Positions 28,457-38,543 of a stretch of 64,000 bases of DNA are shown one piece after another. Where the stretch lies: assembly GCF_001429025.1 (NCBI RefSeq), contig NZ_LMHT01000007.1, forward strand, positions 66,622 to 130,621, given 5' to 3'. The notes under the pieces were generated by a model that saw nothing but the letters and a program-made list of their open reading frames with translations, was not told where the DNA came from and made no database searches. Made by a program: the position numbers and the translations under genes. Numbering within the stretch: position 1 is the stretch's first letter; the number at the start of each line of letters is the position of its first letter. Source of the stretch: Phenylobacterium sp. Root700. Lineage in GTDB: Bacteria; Pseudomonadota; Alphaproteobacteria; Caulobacterales; Caulobacteraceae.

Positions 28457-29506
28457 GTGGTGAACGCCGAAACGCTCCGCGCCAAATTGCTCGCCTGGTA
28501 CGACGCCGGCGCCCGTGACCTCGCCTGGCGGGTGGGGCCGGCCGACAATCGCGCCGGGGTGCGGGCCGATCCCTATCGGGTCTGGCTGTCCGAAGTGATG
28601 CTGCAGCAGACCACCGTGCCGCACGCCACGCCCTATTTCCTGAAGTTCACCGCTCGCTGGCCGACCGTCATGGACCTGGCCGCCGAGGAGGACGGGGAGG
28701 TGATGGCCGCCTGGGCGGGGCTTGGCTACTACGCCCGCGCCCGCAATCTTCTGGCCTGCGCGCGCGCCGTCGCTCGCGACCATGGCGGGGTGTTTCCGAA
28801 CAGCGAGGAAGGCCTGCGGGCGCTGCCGGGGCTCGGCCCCTATACGGCCGCCGCGGTCTCGGCGATCGCCTTCGACCGGCCGACAAATGTTGTGGATGGA
28901 AATGTCGAACGGGTGATGTCGCGGCTGTTCGCGATCGAAGAGGCGCTGCCGGACGGCAAGACCGAGCTGAAGCGGCTGGCCGGCGCCCTGGTCCGCGATG
29001 AGCGTCCCGGCGACTGGGCCCAGGCGTTGATGGACCTCGGCGCCACGGTCTGCCGACCCAAATCGCCGCTGTGCGATCGCTGCCCGGTGTCGGAATTTTG
29101 CGCGGGCCTGGCTGGCGGCGAGCCCGAAACCTATCCGCGCAAGGCCGCCAAGGTGGCGCGGCCCCATCGCAACGGCGTGGCCTATATCCTCACCCGAGGT
29201 CACGAGGTCGCCTTGATCCGCCGCCCGCCCAAGGGCCTGCTTGGCGGCATGTTAGCCCTGCCGACCAGCGACTGGCGGGCCATCGGCTGGGACGACCAGG
29301 AGGCGCTGGCCGCCGCGCCGGTCGGCGCCGATTGGCGCGCGGTGGGAGAGGTGGAGCACGTCTTCACCCACTTCAGCCTGACCTTGCGGCTGCTGCGGGC
29401 CGATGGCGACGCCGACGGGTTTATCTGGACGCCGCGCGCGGGCCTCGACGCCTTGCCGAGCGTGTTCCTGAAGGCCGCCCGGGCGGGGCTGAGCAACCTG
29501 CTCTAA
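28457..29506 (+). CDS. mutY: A/G-specific adenine glycosylase MutY
   Basis: This base-excision repair enzyme removes A mispaired with 8-oxoG. At 349 residues it has VSEVMLQQTTVPHATPYF with the catalytic Glu, a helix-hairpin-helix/GPD region ALPGLGPYTAAAVSAIAFD with the catalytic Asp further on, and the iron-sulfur ligands C-x6-C-x2-C-x5-C in CRPKSPLCDRCPVSEFC. A C-terminal Nudix-like 8-oxoG recognition domain follows. The start is GTG at 28457 (a second GTG follows immediately). It is divergent from the DUF721 gene. Confidence 0.96.
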   Translation: MVNAETLRAKLLAWYDAGARDLAWRVGPADNRAGVRADPYRVWLSEVMLQQTTVPHATPYFLKFTARWPTVMDLAAEEDGEVMAAWAGLGYYARARNLLACARAVARDHGGVFPNSEEGLRALPGLGPYTAAAVSAIAFDRPTNVVDGNVERVMSRLFAIEEALPDGKTELKRLAGALVRDERPGDWAQALMDLGATVCRPKSPLCDRCPVSEFCAGLAGGEPETYPRKAAKVARPHRNGVAYILTRGHEVALIRRPPKGLLGGMLALPTSDWRAIGWDDQEALAAAPVGADWRAVGEVEHVFTHFSLTLRLLRADGDADGFIWTPRAGLDALPSVFLKAARAGLSNLL

Positions 29507-29512
29507 AAAAAC

Positions 29513-29655
29513 CTCGTCATCCTAGGCCTTGTGCCTAGGATCCCTTTGTCGGCGGCGAGGCGTTTGATGGCCCGGCACGGCGATTCCACCGCACGAAAGT
29601 CCACGGTCAGGTCAGCTGCGCGCGGGGTCCTAGGCACAAGGCCTAGGATGACGAG
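29513..29655. repeat. Nested palindromic intergenic repeat, family copy 2
   Basis: Two 32-base arms (29513-29544 and 29624-29655) are inverted copies with one mismatch, 79 bases apart. Each arm contains its own hairpin CCTAGGC-CTTGT-GCCTAGG. The outer ends, CTCGTCATCC and GGATGACGAG, match the other palindromes in the window. It lies between the stops of convergent mutY and ccrM. A paired REP-like element is the likely interpretation. Confidence 0.75.
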
Positions 29656-29671
29656 CGGGTGAGCTGTGGAC

Positions 29672-30838
<1,167 letters not shown>

Positions 30839-30865
30839 TCGTCCGTTCGCCACCTAAAATCATGC

Positions 30866-31918
30866 TCAGGCGCGCCAGTTCACCGCCGCTCCATGCGGAT
30901 GAACGTCGGCCAGGACCCGTTCCTCGCCGCCCGGCCAGAGGGTGAGGCGCACCTCCATGCCCGCTAGGTTCTCCGGCGGCGGCTCCATGCGCAACCAGGC
31001 GAGGGGCGCCTGCGTGGTGGCCCCAACGCCGAGATACTCGATGGTTTTGCGCAGGGCGGCCTGGCTCTCAGGCGGCATGTATTGCCAGAAGACCGAATGG
31101 TAGATGACGGTCGCAGCGCCCGGCGCTGGTCCCGCCATTCTGGCGGTCCATTCGACGGCGTCGGCGGCCTCGACCTTGATGTTCCGCGCCAGGGCCAGGT
31201 CGATGGCGGCGCGCAGCCGGTCCAGCCGCTCGAACTGATCGGGCCAGACATAGGCGAGCAGCCGGCGGCGCTGGATGGGATCAGTCAGGTCCACGGGACG
31301 CCGGTCGCAGGCGGCGCGGTCGATCACCTCGACCTTGGCGTGCAGCGGTGGCAGGGGACCTGACCATTCGGTCGGGAGACGCACCGGGCTGTCCGGCCCC
31401 CAGGCGGCGTCGGCCAGGCTGTAGCGATATTGGTCCCAGGAAAGATTGAGCCCGGCGCTGGCGGCGATCTCGAAACAGCGGAGCGGCAGGCCGGTCTCCT
31501 GCGCGATGGTCAGGAAGCCGCCGAGCAGACAGACCGAGCGCCGCACCTCGTTGGTCTGCGGTTCGTGTTGCATGAAGGCGGCGAGCCCTGCCTGGTGTTC
31601 GACCATGGCACGGGCCGCCTCCTGCCAGGCGGCTTCAGCGTTGGCGGTCGCACCGGGCTTGGGATAGGCGGCCGTGAGCGCCGGAGCATCGCCGCTCAAC
31701 ACCAGGTCATGCAGGGCGCCCAGCAGCCGCAGCGGCACGGCGGCGGAGATGATCGCCTTGACGTCGGTCCCCATCCACGGCGCGAGCAGGGCGGTGACCG
31801 GGCCGCCGGCCTCGAGATCGGCGGCGGCGAGATTCAGCAGCTCAGCGTGAAACGGCGAGCCCAGAAAGGCGCAGGCCCTGGATTGGAGGCGCAGGGCTTT
31901 GGCGAGATCGTTGCTCAT
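30866..31918 (-). CDS. DUF2332 family protein
   Basis: A 350-residue protein from ATG 31918 (MSNDLAKALRLQSRACAFLG); a TTG 36 bases upstream would add a leader and is less likely. DUF2332 proteins look like Rossmann-fold methyltransferases, and here ASAGLNLSWDQYRY resembles a nucleotide loop and YVWPDQFERLDRLRAAIDLA and TVIYHSVFWQYMPPESQ are family signatures. No biochemical function is established for the family. It ends 112 bases upstream of the ccrM start codon. Confidence 0.82.
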   Translation of the reverse strand: MSNDLAKALRLQSRACAFLGSPFHAELLNLAAADLEAGGPVTALLAPWMGTDVKAIISAAVPLRLLGALHDLVLSGDAPALTAAYPKPGATANAEAAWQEAARAMVEHQAGLAAFMQHEPQTNEVRRSVCLLGGFLTIAQETGLPLRCFEIAASAGLNLSWDQYRYSLADAAWGPDSPVRLPTEWSGPLPPLHAKVEVIDRAACDRRPVDLTDPIQRRRLLAYVWPDQFERLDRLRAAIDLALARNIKVEAADAVEWTARMAGPAPGAATVIYHSVFWQYMPPESQAALRKTIEYLGVGATTQAPLAWLRMEPPPENLAGMEVRLTLWPGGEERVLADVHPHGAAVNWRA

Positions 31919-31969
31919 ATCCCCACGAACGTGCGCGGGGGACGAAAGCGTCAATCTTGATTCAGACGA

Positions 31970-32587
31970 TCAATCGACGACCAGCTCGCCGCGCTCGATC
32001 AGCAACAGCCGCACCGGCTCCCAGCTGCGCCGATGGATGGCGCAGGGGCCGAGCGTGCGCAGCGCCTCGACATGGACCTGGGCGTGATAGCCCTTGTGGG
32101 CGGCGAAGCCGTAGCCGGGATAGACGGTGTCCATCTCGGTCATCAGCCGGTCGCGGGCCACCTTGGCCAGGATCGAGGCCGCGGCGATCGAGGACGAGAT
32201 GGAGTCTCCCTTCACCACCGTCTTGATCTCGCAGGGCAGCTTGAAGCGGTAGTTGCCGTCGACCAGGGCGAAGGCCGGGGTGATCGCCAGCGCCTCGACC
32301 GCGCGGCGCATGGCCAGGCCGGTGGCCTGCAGGATGTTGAGCTCTTCGATCTCCTCGACGGAGGCGAGCCCGACGCCCCAGGCTAGGGCCTTGTCCTTGA
32401 TCTCCAGCTCCAAGGCCGCGCGGGCCTTGGCGGTCAGCTTCTTGGAGTCGTCCAGGCCGGCCGGCAGCCGGGCTGGATCGAGGATCACGGCGCCGGCTGA
32501 GACCGGCCCGGCCCACGGACCGCGCCCGGCCTCGTCGACCCCGCAGACGGGACCGGGGCAGGCCATTTCCAGCAGCATGTCGGGCAT
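31970..32587 (-). CDS. rnhB: Ribonuclease HII
   Basis: A 205-residue enzyme that removes single ribonucleotides and RNA primers from DNA. Catalytic carboxylates are in [14 protein letters not shown] and ALVDGNYRF, and [19 protein letters not shown] is the family signature. ATG 32587 shares a base with the tag stop codon (TGATG), so translation is coupled to tag. This window therefore carries both rnhA and rnhB. Confidence 0.95.
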   Translation of the reverse strand: MPDMLLEMACPGPVCGVDEAGRGPWAGPVSAGAVILDPARLPAGLDDSKKLTAKARAALELEIKDKALAWGVGLASVEEIEELNILQATGLAMRRAVEALAITPAFALVDGNYRFKLPCEIKTVVKGDSISSSIAAASILAKVARDRLMTEMDTVYPGYGFAAHKGYHAQVHVEALRTLGPCAIHRRSWEPVRLLLIERGELVVD

Positions 32588-33177
32588 CAGCGGCCGACCC
32601 GTTTCACCTGGGCGTGGCGGTGGCAGCAGGTCAGATGGTCGTTCACGAAGCCGGTGGCCTGCATGAAGGCGTAGACGATGACCGGGCCGACGAACTTGTA
32701 GCCCTTGGCCTTCAGCGCCTTGGACATCTCCTCGGCGACGCGGGTCTGGGTGGGCACCTGGTCGATGCGCTCCCAACTGTTCTGGATCACCTTGCCGTTG
32801 GTGAAGCTCCACAGGAACTGGGAGAAGTCCTCGCCCTTCTCGCGCATGTCGAGATAGATCCGCGCGCCATTGATGGCGGCGTCGATCTTGCCGTTGGAGC
32901 GCACGATGCCGGCGTCGGCCATCAGCCGGGCGCGGTCTTCCTCGCCGAACCGGGCGACGATCTCGGGATCGAAGTCGGCGAAGGCCGCCCGGAAGGCGTC
33001 GCGCTTACGCAGGATGGTGATCCAGGAGAGCCCGGCCTGGAAGCCGTCCAGCACCAGCTTCTCCCACAGCGCGCGCGAGTCGTACTCCGGCACGCCCCAC
33101 TCGGTGTCGTGATAGGCCTCATAAAGCGGGTCGCCGGCCATGCCGCGCCAGCCGCAACGAATCAGGTCGCCGGTCAT
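32587..33177 (-). CDS. tag: DNA-3-methyladenine glycosylase I
   Basis: A 196-residue HhH-fold glycosylase excising 3-methyladenine from alkylated DNA. Signatures: [25 protein letters not shown] (zinc Cys and His), [19 protein letters not shown] (catalytic pocket) and C-terminal DHLTCCHRH with the remaining zinc ligands. The start is ATG 33177. With rnhB and mutY nearby, the region is rich in DNA repair genes. Confidence 0.95.
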   Translation of the reverse strand: MTGDLIRCGWRGMAGDPLYEAYHDTEWGVPEYDSRALWEKLVLDGFQAGLSWITILRKRDAFRAAFADFDPEIVARFGEEDRARLMADAGIVRSNGKIDAAINGARIYLDMREKGEDFSQFLWSFTNGKVIQNSWERIDQVPTQTRVAEEMSKALKAKGYKFVGPVIVYAFMQATGFVNDHLTCCHRHAQVKRVGR

Positions 33178-33279
33178 GGCCGCGAGTTTTGGCGCTGGGG
33201 CGCCCTCGTAGCAAGCTGAGCGGCGCAGGCGACCATGCCGCGTTGTGCCGGAGGCGCGCCGCAGTCTAGCATTGTCCCC

Positions 33280-34389
33280 ATGCCGCCCTCCTCGCGCTTC
33301 GCCTATATCGACAGCGCCCGCGCGATCGCCGCCGGGCTCGTGGTCTGGCAGCACTCCACCGAAATGTTCGTCCGGCTCGCGCCGGAAGCGGCCAATCGCT
33401 GGATGCTGGACGTGGCGAACGCCGCCGATTTCGGCCGCATGGGCGTCATCGTCTTCTTCGCGATCAGCGGCTTCGTCATTCCGGCGTCCCTGGACGGGGA
33501 CGGGCCGGGGACCGGTCGCACCTTCCTGATCCGGCGGTTCTTCCGGCTGTTTCCCGCCTACTGGCTGTCGATCCCCCTGGGGATCTTGGCCTGCTGGCTG
33601 CCGTTCGGATCGGTGATGCCCGGCCGCGACCTGGCGCTCAACTTCACCATGCTGCCGGAGATCCTGGGGGCCAAGCCGGTGCTCGGCCTCTATTGGACCC
33701 TGGCCTACGAGCTTGGCTTCTACGCCCTCTGCCTGGTCCTCTGGCGCCTGGGCCTGCTCAGCCGGGCCTGGACCATGCTGATCCTGCTGCTGGCCTCGAC
33801 CGCGCTGGGCGGCGTCTTGATCCTGGGCGCAGTCTACTTGCAACGGGCCGAACTCGGCGGCGCCGCGCTCACCGTCCTTTGCTTCGGCGCGATGTTCGCC
33901 GGGACCTGCTGGCGGGCGTGGCTGGACGGGGCGATGGCCGACCGGCTCCAGCGGCTGGCCGGGGGCCTGGCGCTGCTGGGCTGGCTGGTCGTGCTGCCGC
34001 TGGGCTGCGCGGCGGTCTATCTGGTCAGCGGCCAGCAGAACACCTTCTTCGTGCGGCTTCCGGCCAGCTACGCCGGCGGTCTGCTGATCTTCCTGCTGCT
34101 CACCACGGTGGTGCGGATCAACTGGCGGCCCTTGGCCTGGGTCGGGCTGGTCAGCTACTCGCTCTACCTGTTCCACCCGGTGGTGCTGTACCCGCTGTTC
34201 AAGCTCTTCGAGGGGCTGGGCCTGCGGCACGTGAACCTGGCGCCGCTGACCCTGCTGACCTTCGTCCTGGCCATCGCCTTCTCGGCGGCGGTCTTCTACG
34301 CTGTCGAGCGGCCGGCGATCGGGCTTGGCCGACGACTGACGCACCGCCCGCGGGCCGCGGTTCTGACGCCCGCCGAGGAGGTCGTCTAG
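33280..34389 (+). CDS. Acyltransferase family 3 membrane protein (OafA/YrhL-like)
   Basis: A 369-residue integral membrane O-acyltransferase, from ATG 33280 (MPPSSRFAYIDSARAIAAG). About ten membrane helices are visible. The family motif R/H pair appears as DSARAIAAGLVVWQHSTEMF and later SGFVIP and the RRFFRLFPAYWLSI signature. Such enzymes acetylate sugars of O-antigen, capsule or other glycans; the acceptor is unknown. It is 15 bases upstream of the dehalogenase-like hydrolase, probably co-transcribed but without obvious functional link. Confidence 0.88.
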   Translation: MPPSSRFAYIDSARAIAAGLVVWQHSTEMFVRLAPEAANRWMLDVANAADFGRMGVIVFFAISGFVIPASLDGDGPGTGRTFLIRRFFRLFPAYWLSIPLGILACWLPFGSVMPGRDLALNFTMLPEILGAKPVLGLYWTLAYELGFYALCLVLWRLGLLSRAWTMLILLLASTALGGVLILGAVYLQRAELGGAALTVLCFGAMFAGTCWRAWLDGAMADRLQRLAGGLALLGWLVVLPLGCAAVYLVSGQQNTFFVRLPASYAGGLLIFLLLTTVVRINWRPLAWVGLVSYSLYLFHPVVLYPLFKLFEGLGLRHVNLAPLTLLTFVLAIAFSAAVFYAVERPAIGLGRRLTHRPRAAVLTPAEEVV

Positions 34390-34404
34390 GGCGGGGGACG
34401 AGGC

Positions 34405-35268
34405 ATGGCCTTCGAAGGTTTCCAGCTGTCGCGCATCGACGTGGGGGAGGCGACCCTGCGTGTGCGGCACGGCGGTTCTGGCCCGCCGCTCCTGCTGCTG
34501 CACGGCTACCCCGAGACCCACATGATGTGGGGCAAGGTAGCGGGCGACTTGGCCCGCGACTTCACCGTCGTCGCGCCCGACCTGCGCGGCTATGGCGAGA
34601 GTTCCAAGCCCAAGACCACCGACGATCATGAGCCCTATTCCAAGCGCGCGATGGCGCGGGACGCTGTCGCGCTGATGGCTGGTCTAGGCTTTGAGACCTT
34701 CAATCTCGCTGGGCATGATCGCGGCGGCCGGGTGGCCTATCGGCTGGCGCTGGACCGGCCCGAAGTCGTGCGCAAGCTGTCGGTGCTCGACATCATCCCC
34801 ACCGCCGATGTCTGGCGGTTGGCCGACAGGCGGTTCGCGCTCGCTTATTGGCACTGGTCGTTCCTGGCCCAGGCCCATCCGTTCCCCGAACATTTCATCG
34901 CCGCGGACCCGGTGAACTTCGCCTTCCGCATCGCCCAGGGCGCGCGCTATTTCGACCCGCACGCCTATGCGGATTATGTGAAGGCGCTGGGCGACCCGGC
35001 CGTCGTGCACGCCATGTGCGAGGACTATCGCGCCGGCGCCCGCTACGACGTCGCCGCCGACGAGGCCGACCGCGGCGTGCGCAAGATCGCCGCCCCGGTC
35101 CAGGTGCTGTGGGGCTCCAGGGGCGCGGTGGGCGCCTGGTACGATCCCTTGGCGATCTGGCGTGATTGGGCGGGCGACGTCACCGGCCAGGCCATCGACG
35201 CCGGGCACTTCATTCCCGAGGAACGACCGGCCGAGACCCTGGCCGCGTTGCGGGCGTTCTTCCTCTAG
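34405..35268 (+). CDS. Haloacetate (fluoroacetate) dehalogenase-like alpha/beta hydrolase
   Basis: A 287-residue alpha/beta hydrolase with the full residue set of fluoroacetate dehalogenase: nucleophile D105 with R106 and R109 in GHDRGGRVAYRL, acid D129, H150 and W151 (AYWHWSF), Y214, and H268 (DAGHFIPEE). In the Rhodopseudomonas enzyme the same set sits at a constant offset of five residues except for the last His. It would hydrolyse the C-F or C-Cl bond of haloacetates in the cytoplasm. A plain epoxide hydrolase is less likely because of the H-W pair. It shares a CTAG stop with convergent ygfZ. Confidence 0.88.
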   Translation: MAFEGFQLSRIDVGEATLRVRHGGSGPPLLLLHGYPETHMMWGKVAGDLARDFTVVAPDLRGYGESSKPKTTDDHEPYSKRAMARDAVALMAGLGFETFNLAGHDRGGRVAYRLALDRPEVVRKLSVLDIIPTADVWRLADRRFALAYWHWSFLAQAHPFPEHFIAADPVNFAFRIAQGARYFDPHAYADYVKALGDPAVVHAMCEDYRAGARYDVAADEADRGVRKIAAPVQVLWGSRGAVGAWYDPLAIWRDWAGDVTGQAIDAGHFIPEERPAETLAALRAFFL

Positions 35269-36086
35269 GCGGCCGCCGGCGGATTGGCCGCGTCGCCGAT
35301 CCAGTCCGGCCGCTCGGTCCGAACCAGCTGTCCGTCTGCGGTGAGCTCGCCGTCCACGATCCGGTCCAGCCGGACCAGGGCGATGGCGCGGCCGTCACGG
35401 CCCGACAGCACCTCGCCGGCGCGGCGCTCGCCGTTCAGCACCTCGGAGCCCGAGGCCGGCGGCGCGCCGTCGAAGTCGATCGGCAACATGCGGCTCTTGA
35501 TCTGGCCCCGGCGCTTCATGCGCGAGGTGGTTTCCTGGCCAATGAAACAGCCCTTCTTGAAGTCGATGCCGTTCAGGAGGTCGAAATTGGCTTCGATGGG
35601 GTAGGTCTTCTCCACGCCCCAGTCGGCGGGACCGGGCACGCCCAGCGCCAGGCGATGGACGTCGTAGTCGGCCTCCTCGGCGTTCGGCGTCGCAGCCACG
35701 CCATAGCCGCGCCAACCCAGGGCCGGGAGGCGCGGATCGACGATCCAGCCTGCGCCGGGGTCTGAGCCGAAGGCCGCAAGCACCGGGGTCTCGTCGGCGG
35801 TGATCTGAACCTTGGCCCGCAGCCGGTACATGGTCAGGCGCATGATCAGCGCCTCGCGATGGGCGGCTTCCACGTCGATCCAGGCCCCGTCGCCCTGGCC
35901 GATCACGAACAGATCGAACAAAAGCCGGCCCTGCGGGTTCAGCAGAGCGCCGAACCGCGCTTCTCCAGGGGCCAAGGTTTCGACGTCCTGGGTCAGTAGT
36001 CCCTGCAGGAAGCCTCGCCAGTCCTCGCCGGACACCGCGATGAGCGCTCGGCTGGTCAGGGCGGCGATGGAAGGATTTGTCGTCAT
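35265..36086 (-). CDS. ygfZ: Folate-binding protein YgfZ (iron-sulfur cluster maintenance)
   Basis: A 273-residue GcvT-related protein that uses tetrahydrofolate in repair or assembly of some Fe-S enzymes. The diagnostic motif KKGCFIGQETTSR is present (K-G-C-Y/F-x-G-Q-E). The N-terminal SRALIAVSGEDWRGFLQGLLTQDV is typical. It converges with the dehalogenase by a four-base overlap and is divergent from the glycosyltransferase gene. Confidence 0.92.
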   Translation of the reverse strand: MTTNPSIAALTSRALIAVSGEDWRGFLQGLLTQDVETLAPGEARFGALLNPQGRLLFDLFVIGQGDGAWIDVEAAHREALIMRLTMYRLRAKVQITADETPVLAAFGSDPGAGWIVDPRLPALGWRGYGVAATPNAEEADYDVHRLALGVPGPADWGVEKTYPIEANFDLLNGIDFKKGCFIGQETTSRMKRRGQIKSRMLPIDFDGAPPASGSEVLNGERRAGEVLSGRDGRAIALVRLDRIVDGELTADGQLVRTERPDWIGDAANPPAAA

Positions 36087-36147
36087 GGATCAGCAGTTAA
36101 GGGCTCGGCGGGTGGAGCGCCAGCGGCAGGAGCCCTATAGAGAAGCG

Positions 36148-37113
36148 ATGGCGCACGGGTCCTTCCCGATTCTGTTCATTACCGCGACCCGAATTGGTGA
36201 TGCGGTTCTCTCCTCCGGCCTTATCCGCCGACTGTTGGAAGAGATCCCCCATGCCCGGTTCACGATCGTCGCCGGCCCGGCCGCCGCGCCGCTGTTCGCC
36301 GACACGCCGAACCTCGACCGGGTCATCGTTTTCGAGAAATCCAAGAACGGCGGCCACTGGCTGCGGCTCTGGCGCCAGGTCCGCCGTCGCAAGTGGGGCC
36401 TGGTGGTCGACCTGCGCGGCTCGGCGATCTCGCAGTTCCTGAAGCGCGACCGCCGCGCGGTGTTCAAGCGCAGCGCCGGCGCGCCGGTCCACAAGGTGGT
36501 CGAGGCCGCGCGCCTGCTGAAGATCGAGGGCGATCCGCCCGCGCCCTACCTGTTCACGTCCGAAGCCACCGAGGCCTACGCCCGCGAACTGACCGCCGGC
36601 AAGGGACCGATCCTAGCGCTGGCGCCCGCGGCCAACTGGGGCGGCAAGACCTGGCCGGTCGAGCGCTTCGCCCAGGTGGCGATTCAGCTGCTGGACGGCC
36701 CGCTGTCAGGCGGACGGCTGATGCTGCTGGGCGGGCCCGACGACGCCACCGCGATCTCGGCCCTGCGCAGCGTAATCCCGCGCGAACGGACCATCGACCT
36801 GGCGGGGAAGGTCGAGCTGCTCGCCGCCTATGCCTGCCTGAAGCACGCACGGCTGTTCATCGGCAACGATTCGGGCCTGATGCACCTGGCCGCCGCCGCC
36901 GGCACGCCGACCATCGGTCTGTTCGGGCCGTCGGACGAACAACTCTATGGCCCGTGGGGCCCCGACACCCGCGTCGTGCGCGGCCCGCGCAGTTTCGAAC
37001 AGATCCGCGCGGTTGACCCGGGGCTTTCGCAGGCGCTCTGTCACATGATGGACCTTCCGGTGGAGACGGTGACCGCCGCCGCCAAGGACCTGCTCGCGAA
37101 AACCCAGACCTAA
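36148..37113 (+). CDS. Glycosyltransferase family 9 (heptosyltransferase-like)
   Basis: A 321-residue GT-B enzyme of the lipopolysaccharide heptosyltransferase family. I chose ATG 36148 since ILFITATRIGDAVLSSGLIRRLLEEIP opens the first Rossmann fold; an in-frame ATG at 36085, overlapping the ygfZ start, would add 21 residues. The donor site GNDSGLMHLAAAAGTPTIGLFGPSD is clear, and LAPAANWGGKTWPVERFA is conserved. The sugar acceptor is unknown and no other LPS genes are nearby. It lies 20 bases upstream of the dihydroorotase homologue. Confidence 0.9.
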   Translation: MAHGSFPILFITATRIGDAVLSSGLIRRLLEEIPHARFTIVAGPAAAPLFADTPNLDRVIVFEKSKNGGHWLRLWRQVRRRKWGLVVDLRGSAISQFLKRDRRAVFKRSAGAPVHKVVEAARLLKIEGDPPAPYLFTSEATEAYARELTAGKGPILALAPAANWGGKTWPVERFAQVAIQLLDGPLSGGRLMLLGGPDDATAISALRSVIPRERTIDLAGKVELLAAYACLKHARLFIGNDSGLMHLAAAAGTPTIGLFGPSDEQLYGPWGPDTRVVRGPRSFEQIRAVDPGLSQALCHMMDLPVETVTAAAKDLLAKTQT

Positions 37114-37133
37114 CTCAAGACCCAGGACGACAC

Positions 37134-38468
37134 ATGCCCGAGACCTTCGACCTCATCGTTAGGGGTGGCGAGGTGGTGAACCACGCCGGCCGCGGGTTCG
37201 CCGATGTGGGCGTGCGCGACGGAAAGATCGTCGAGATCGGCGACCTGTCGCAGGCCTCGGCCGGCGAGATCTTCGACGCCAAGGGCCTGACCGTCCTGCC
37301 GGGCGTCATCGACACCCAGGTCCACTTCCGCGAACCGGGCCTGGAGTGGAAGGAAGACCTGGAGACCGGCTCGCGCGCCGCAGTCCTGGGCGGCGTGGTC
37401 GCCGTGTTCGAAATGCCGAACACCGAGCCGACCACCACCGACCCGACCTCGCTGACCGACAAGCTCGCCCGCGCCAATCACCGCATGCACTGCGATCACG
37501 CCTTCTATGTCGGCGGCACCCACGAGAACGCGCCGTTCCTGGGCGAGCTGGAGCGTCTGCCCGGCTGCTGCGGGATCAAGGTGTTCATGGGCGCCTCGAC
37601 GGGCAGCCTGCTGGTTCAGGACGACGAGGGCATCGAGCAGGTCCTGCGCCATGTGAACCGCCGCGCGGCTTTCCACTCCGAGGACGAGTACCGCCTGGCC
37701 GAGCGCCGGCCGTTGGCCCGCACCGGCGACTGGACCAGCCACGAGGAAGTGCGCGACGCCGCCTCGGCGCTGGAATCCACCCATCGCCTGGTCCGTATCG
37801 CCAAGGCGCTGGGCAAGCGCATCCACGTCCTGCACGTGACCACGGCCGAGGAGATGACCTTCCTGGCCCACCACAAGGACGTCGCCACCGTCGAGGTGAC
37901 GCCGCAACACCTGACCCTGACCGCGCCGGAAGCCTACGAGCGGCTGAAGGGCTACGCCCAGATGAACCCGCCGATCCGCAACGCCTATCACCAGGCTGGC
38001 CTCTGGCACGGGATCGCGGCCGGCATCGCCGACGTGCTCGGCTCCGATCACGCCCCGCACACCAAGGAGGAGAAAGCCCGGCCTTATCCGGCCTCGCCCT
38101 CGGGCATGCCCGGCGTGCAGACCCTGGTGCCCATCATGCTGACCCATGTGGCGGAAGGCCGGCTGTCGCTGGAGCGCTTCGTCGACCTGACCAGCCATGG
38201 CGCGAACCGGGTGTTCGGCATGGCCGACAAGGGCCGTCTGGCGGTCGGCAACGACGCCGACATCACCGTCGTTGACCTCAAGGCCCGCCGCACCATCCGT
38301 CACGAGGACATGGCCAGCCGGGTCGGCTGGACGCCCTTCGATGGTTTCGAAGCCAAGGGCTGGCCGGTGGCCACGATCATCCGTGGCCGGGTGGTGATGC
38401 GCGACGACGAGATCGTGGCGCCAAGTTTGGGCGAACCGGTTCGGTTCTCGGAAACACTCGGCGGTTAA
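37134..38468 (+). CDS. Dihydroorotase-like amidohydrolase (PyrC class I)
   Basis: A 444-residue amidohydrolase. Dihydroorotases cyclise carbamoyl-aspartate in pyrimidine synthesis using two zinc ions. Ligands seen: H64 (in TQVHFREPG), K149 for carbamylation (GIKVFMGAST), H181, H234 and D305 (GSDHAPHT). The first His of the usual H-x-H is Gln (Q62, codon CAG at 37317). That either marks a variant subfamily or a non-catalytic homologue. There is no pyrB neighbour here. Hydantoinase or allantoinase are the alternatives by fold. Confidence 0.85.
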   Translation: MPETFDLIVRGGEVVNHAGRGFADVGVRDGKIVEIGDLSQASAGEIFDAKGLTVLPGVIDTQVHFREPGLEWKEDLETGSRAAVLGGVVAVFEMPNTEPTTTDPTSLTDKLARANHRMHCDHAFYVGGTHENAPFLGELERLPGCCGIKVFMGASTGSLLVQDDEGIEQVLRHVNRRAAFHSEDEYRLAERRPLARTGDWTSHEEVRDAASALESTHRLVRIAKALGKRIHVLHVTTAEEMTFLAHHKDVATVEVTPQHLTLTAPEAYERLKGYAQMNPPIRNAYHQAGLWHGIAAGIADVLGSDHAPHTKEEKARPYPASPSGMPGVQTLVPIMLTHVAEGRLSLERFVDLTSHGANRVFGMADKGRLAVGNDADITVVDLKARRTIRHEDMASRVGWTPFDGFEAKGWPVATIIRGRVVMRDDEIVAPSLGEPVRFSETLGG

Positions 38469-38489
38469 GCTCTCCTCCGTGGGGAAGGT

Positions 38490-38509
38490 CTTGGCGCTGC
38501 GGCGCCAAG
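38490..38509. terminator. Short hairpin after the dihydroorotase-like gene
   Basis: A perfect eight-base stem CTTGGCGC / GCGCCAAG with loop TGCG lies 22 bases after the stop codon. No T run follows, so termination is uncertain. Confidence 0.35.
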
Positions 38510-38543
38510 CGTGACAGGCTCAGTCACGGTTTCGGGGGAGTAC

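Noticed and set aside
31919-31954. Longer start for the DUF2332 gene at TTG 31954
   Set aside because: No ribosome site precedes the TTG, and the added residues do not resemble the family N-terminus.
33178-34629. Minus-strand frame continuing upstream of tag
   Set aside because: tag begins at ATG 33177 with the family N-terminus; the upstream part is a shadow of the acyltransferase gene.
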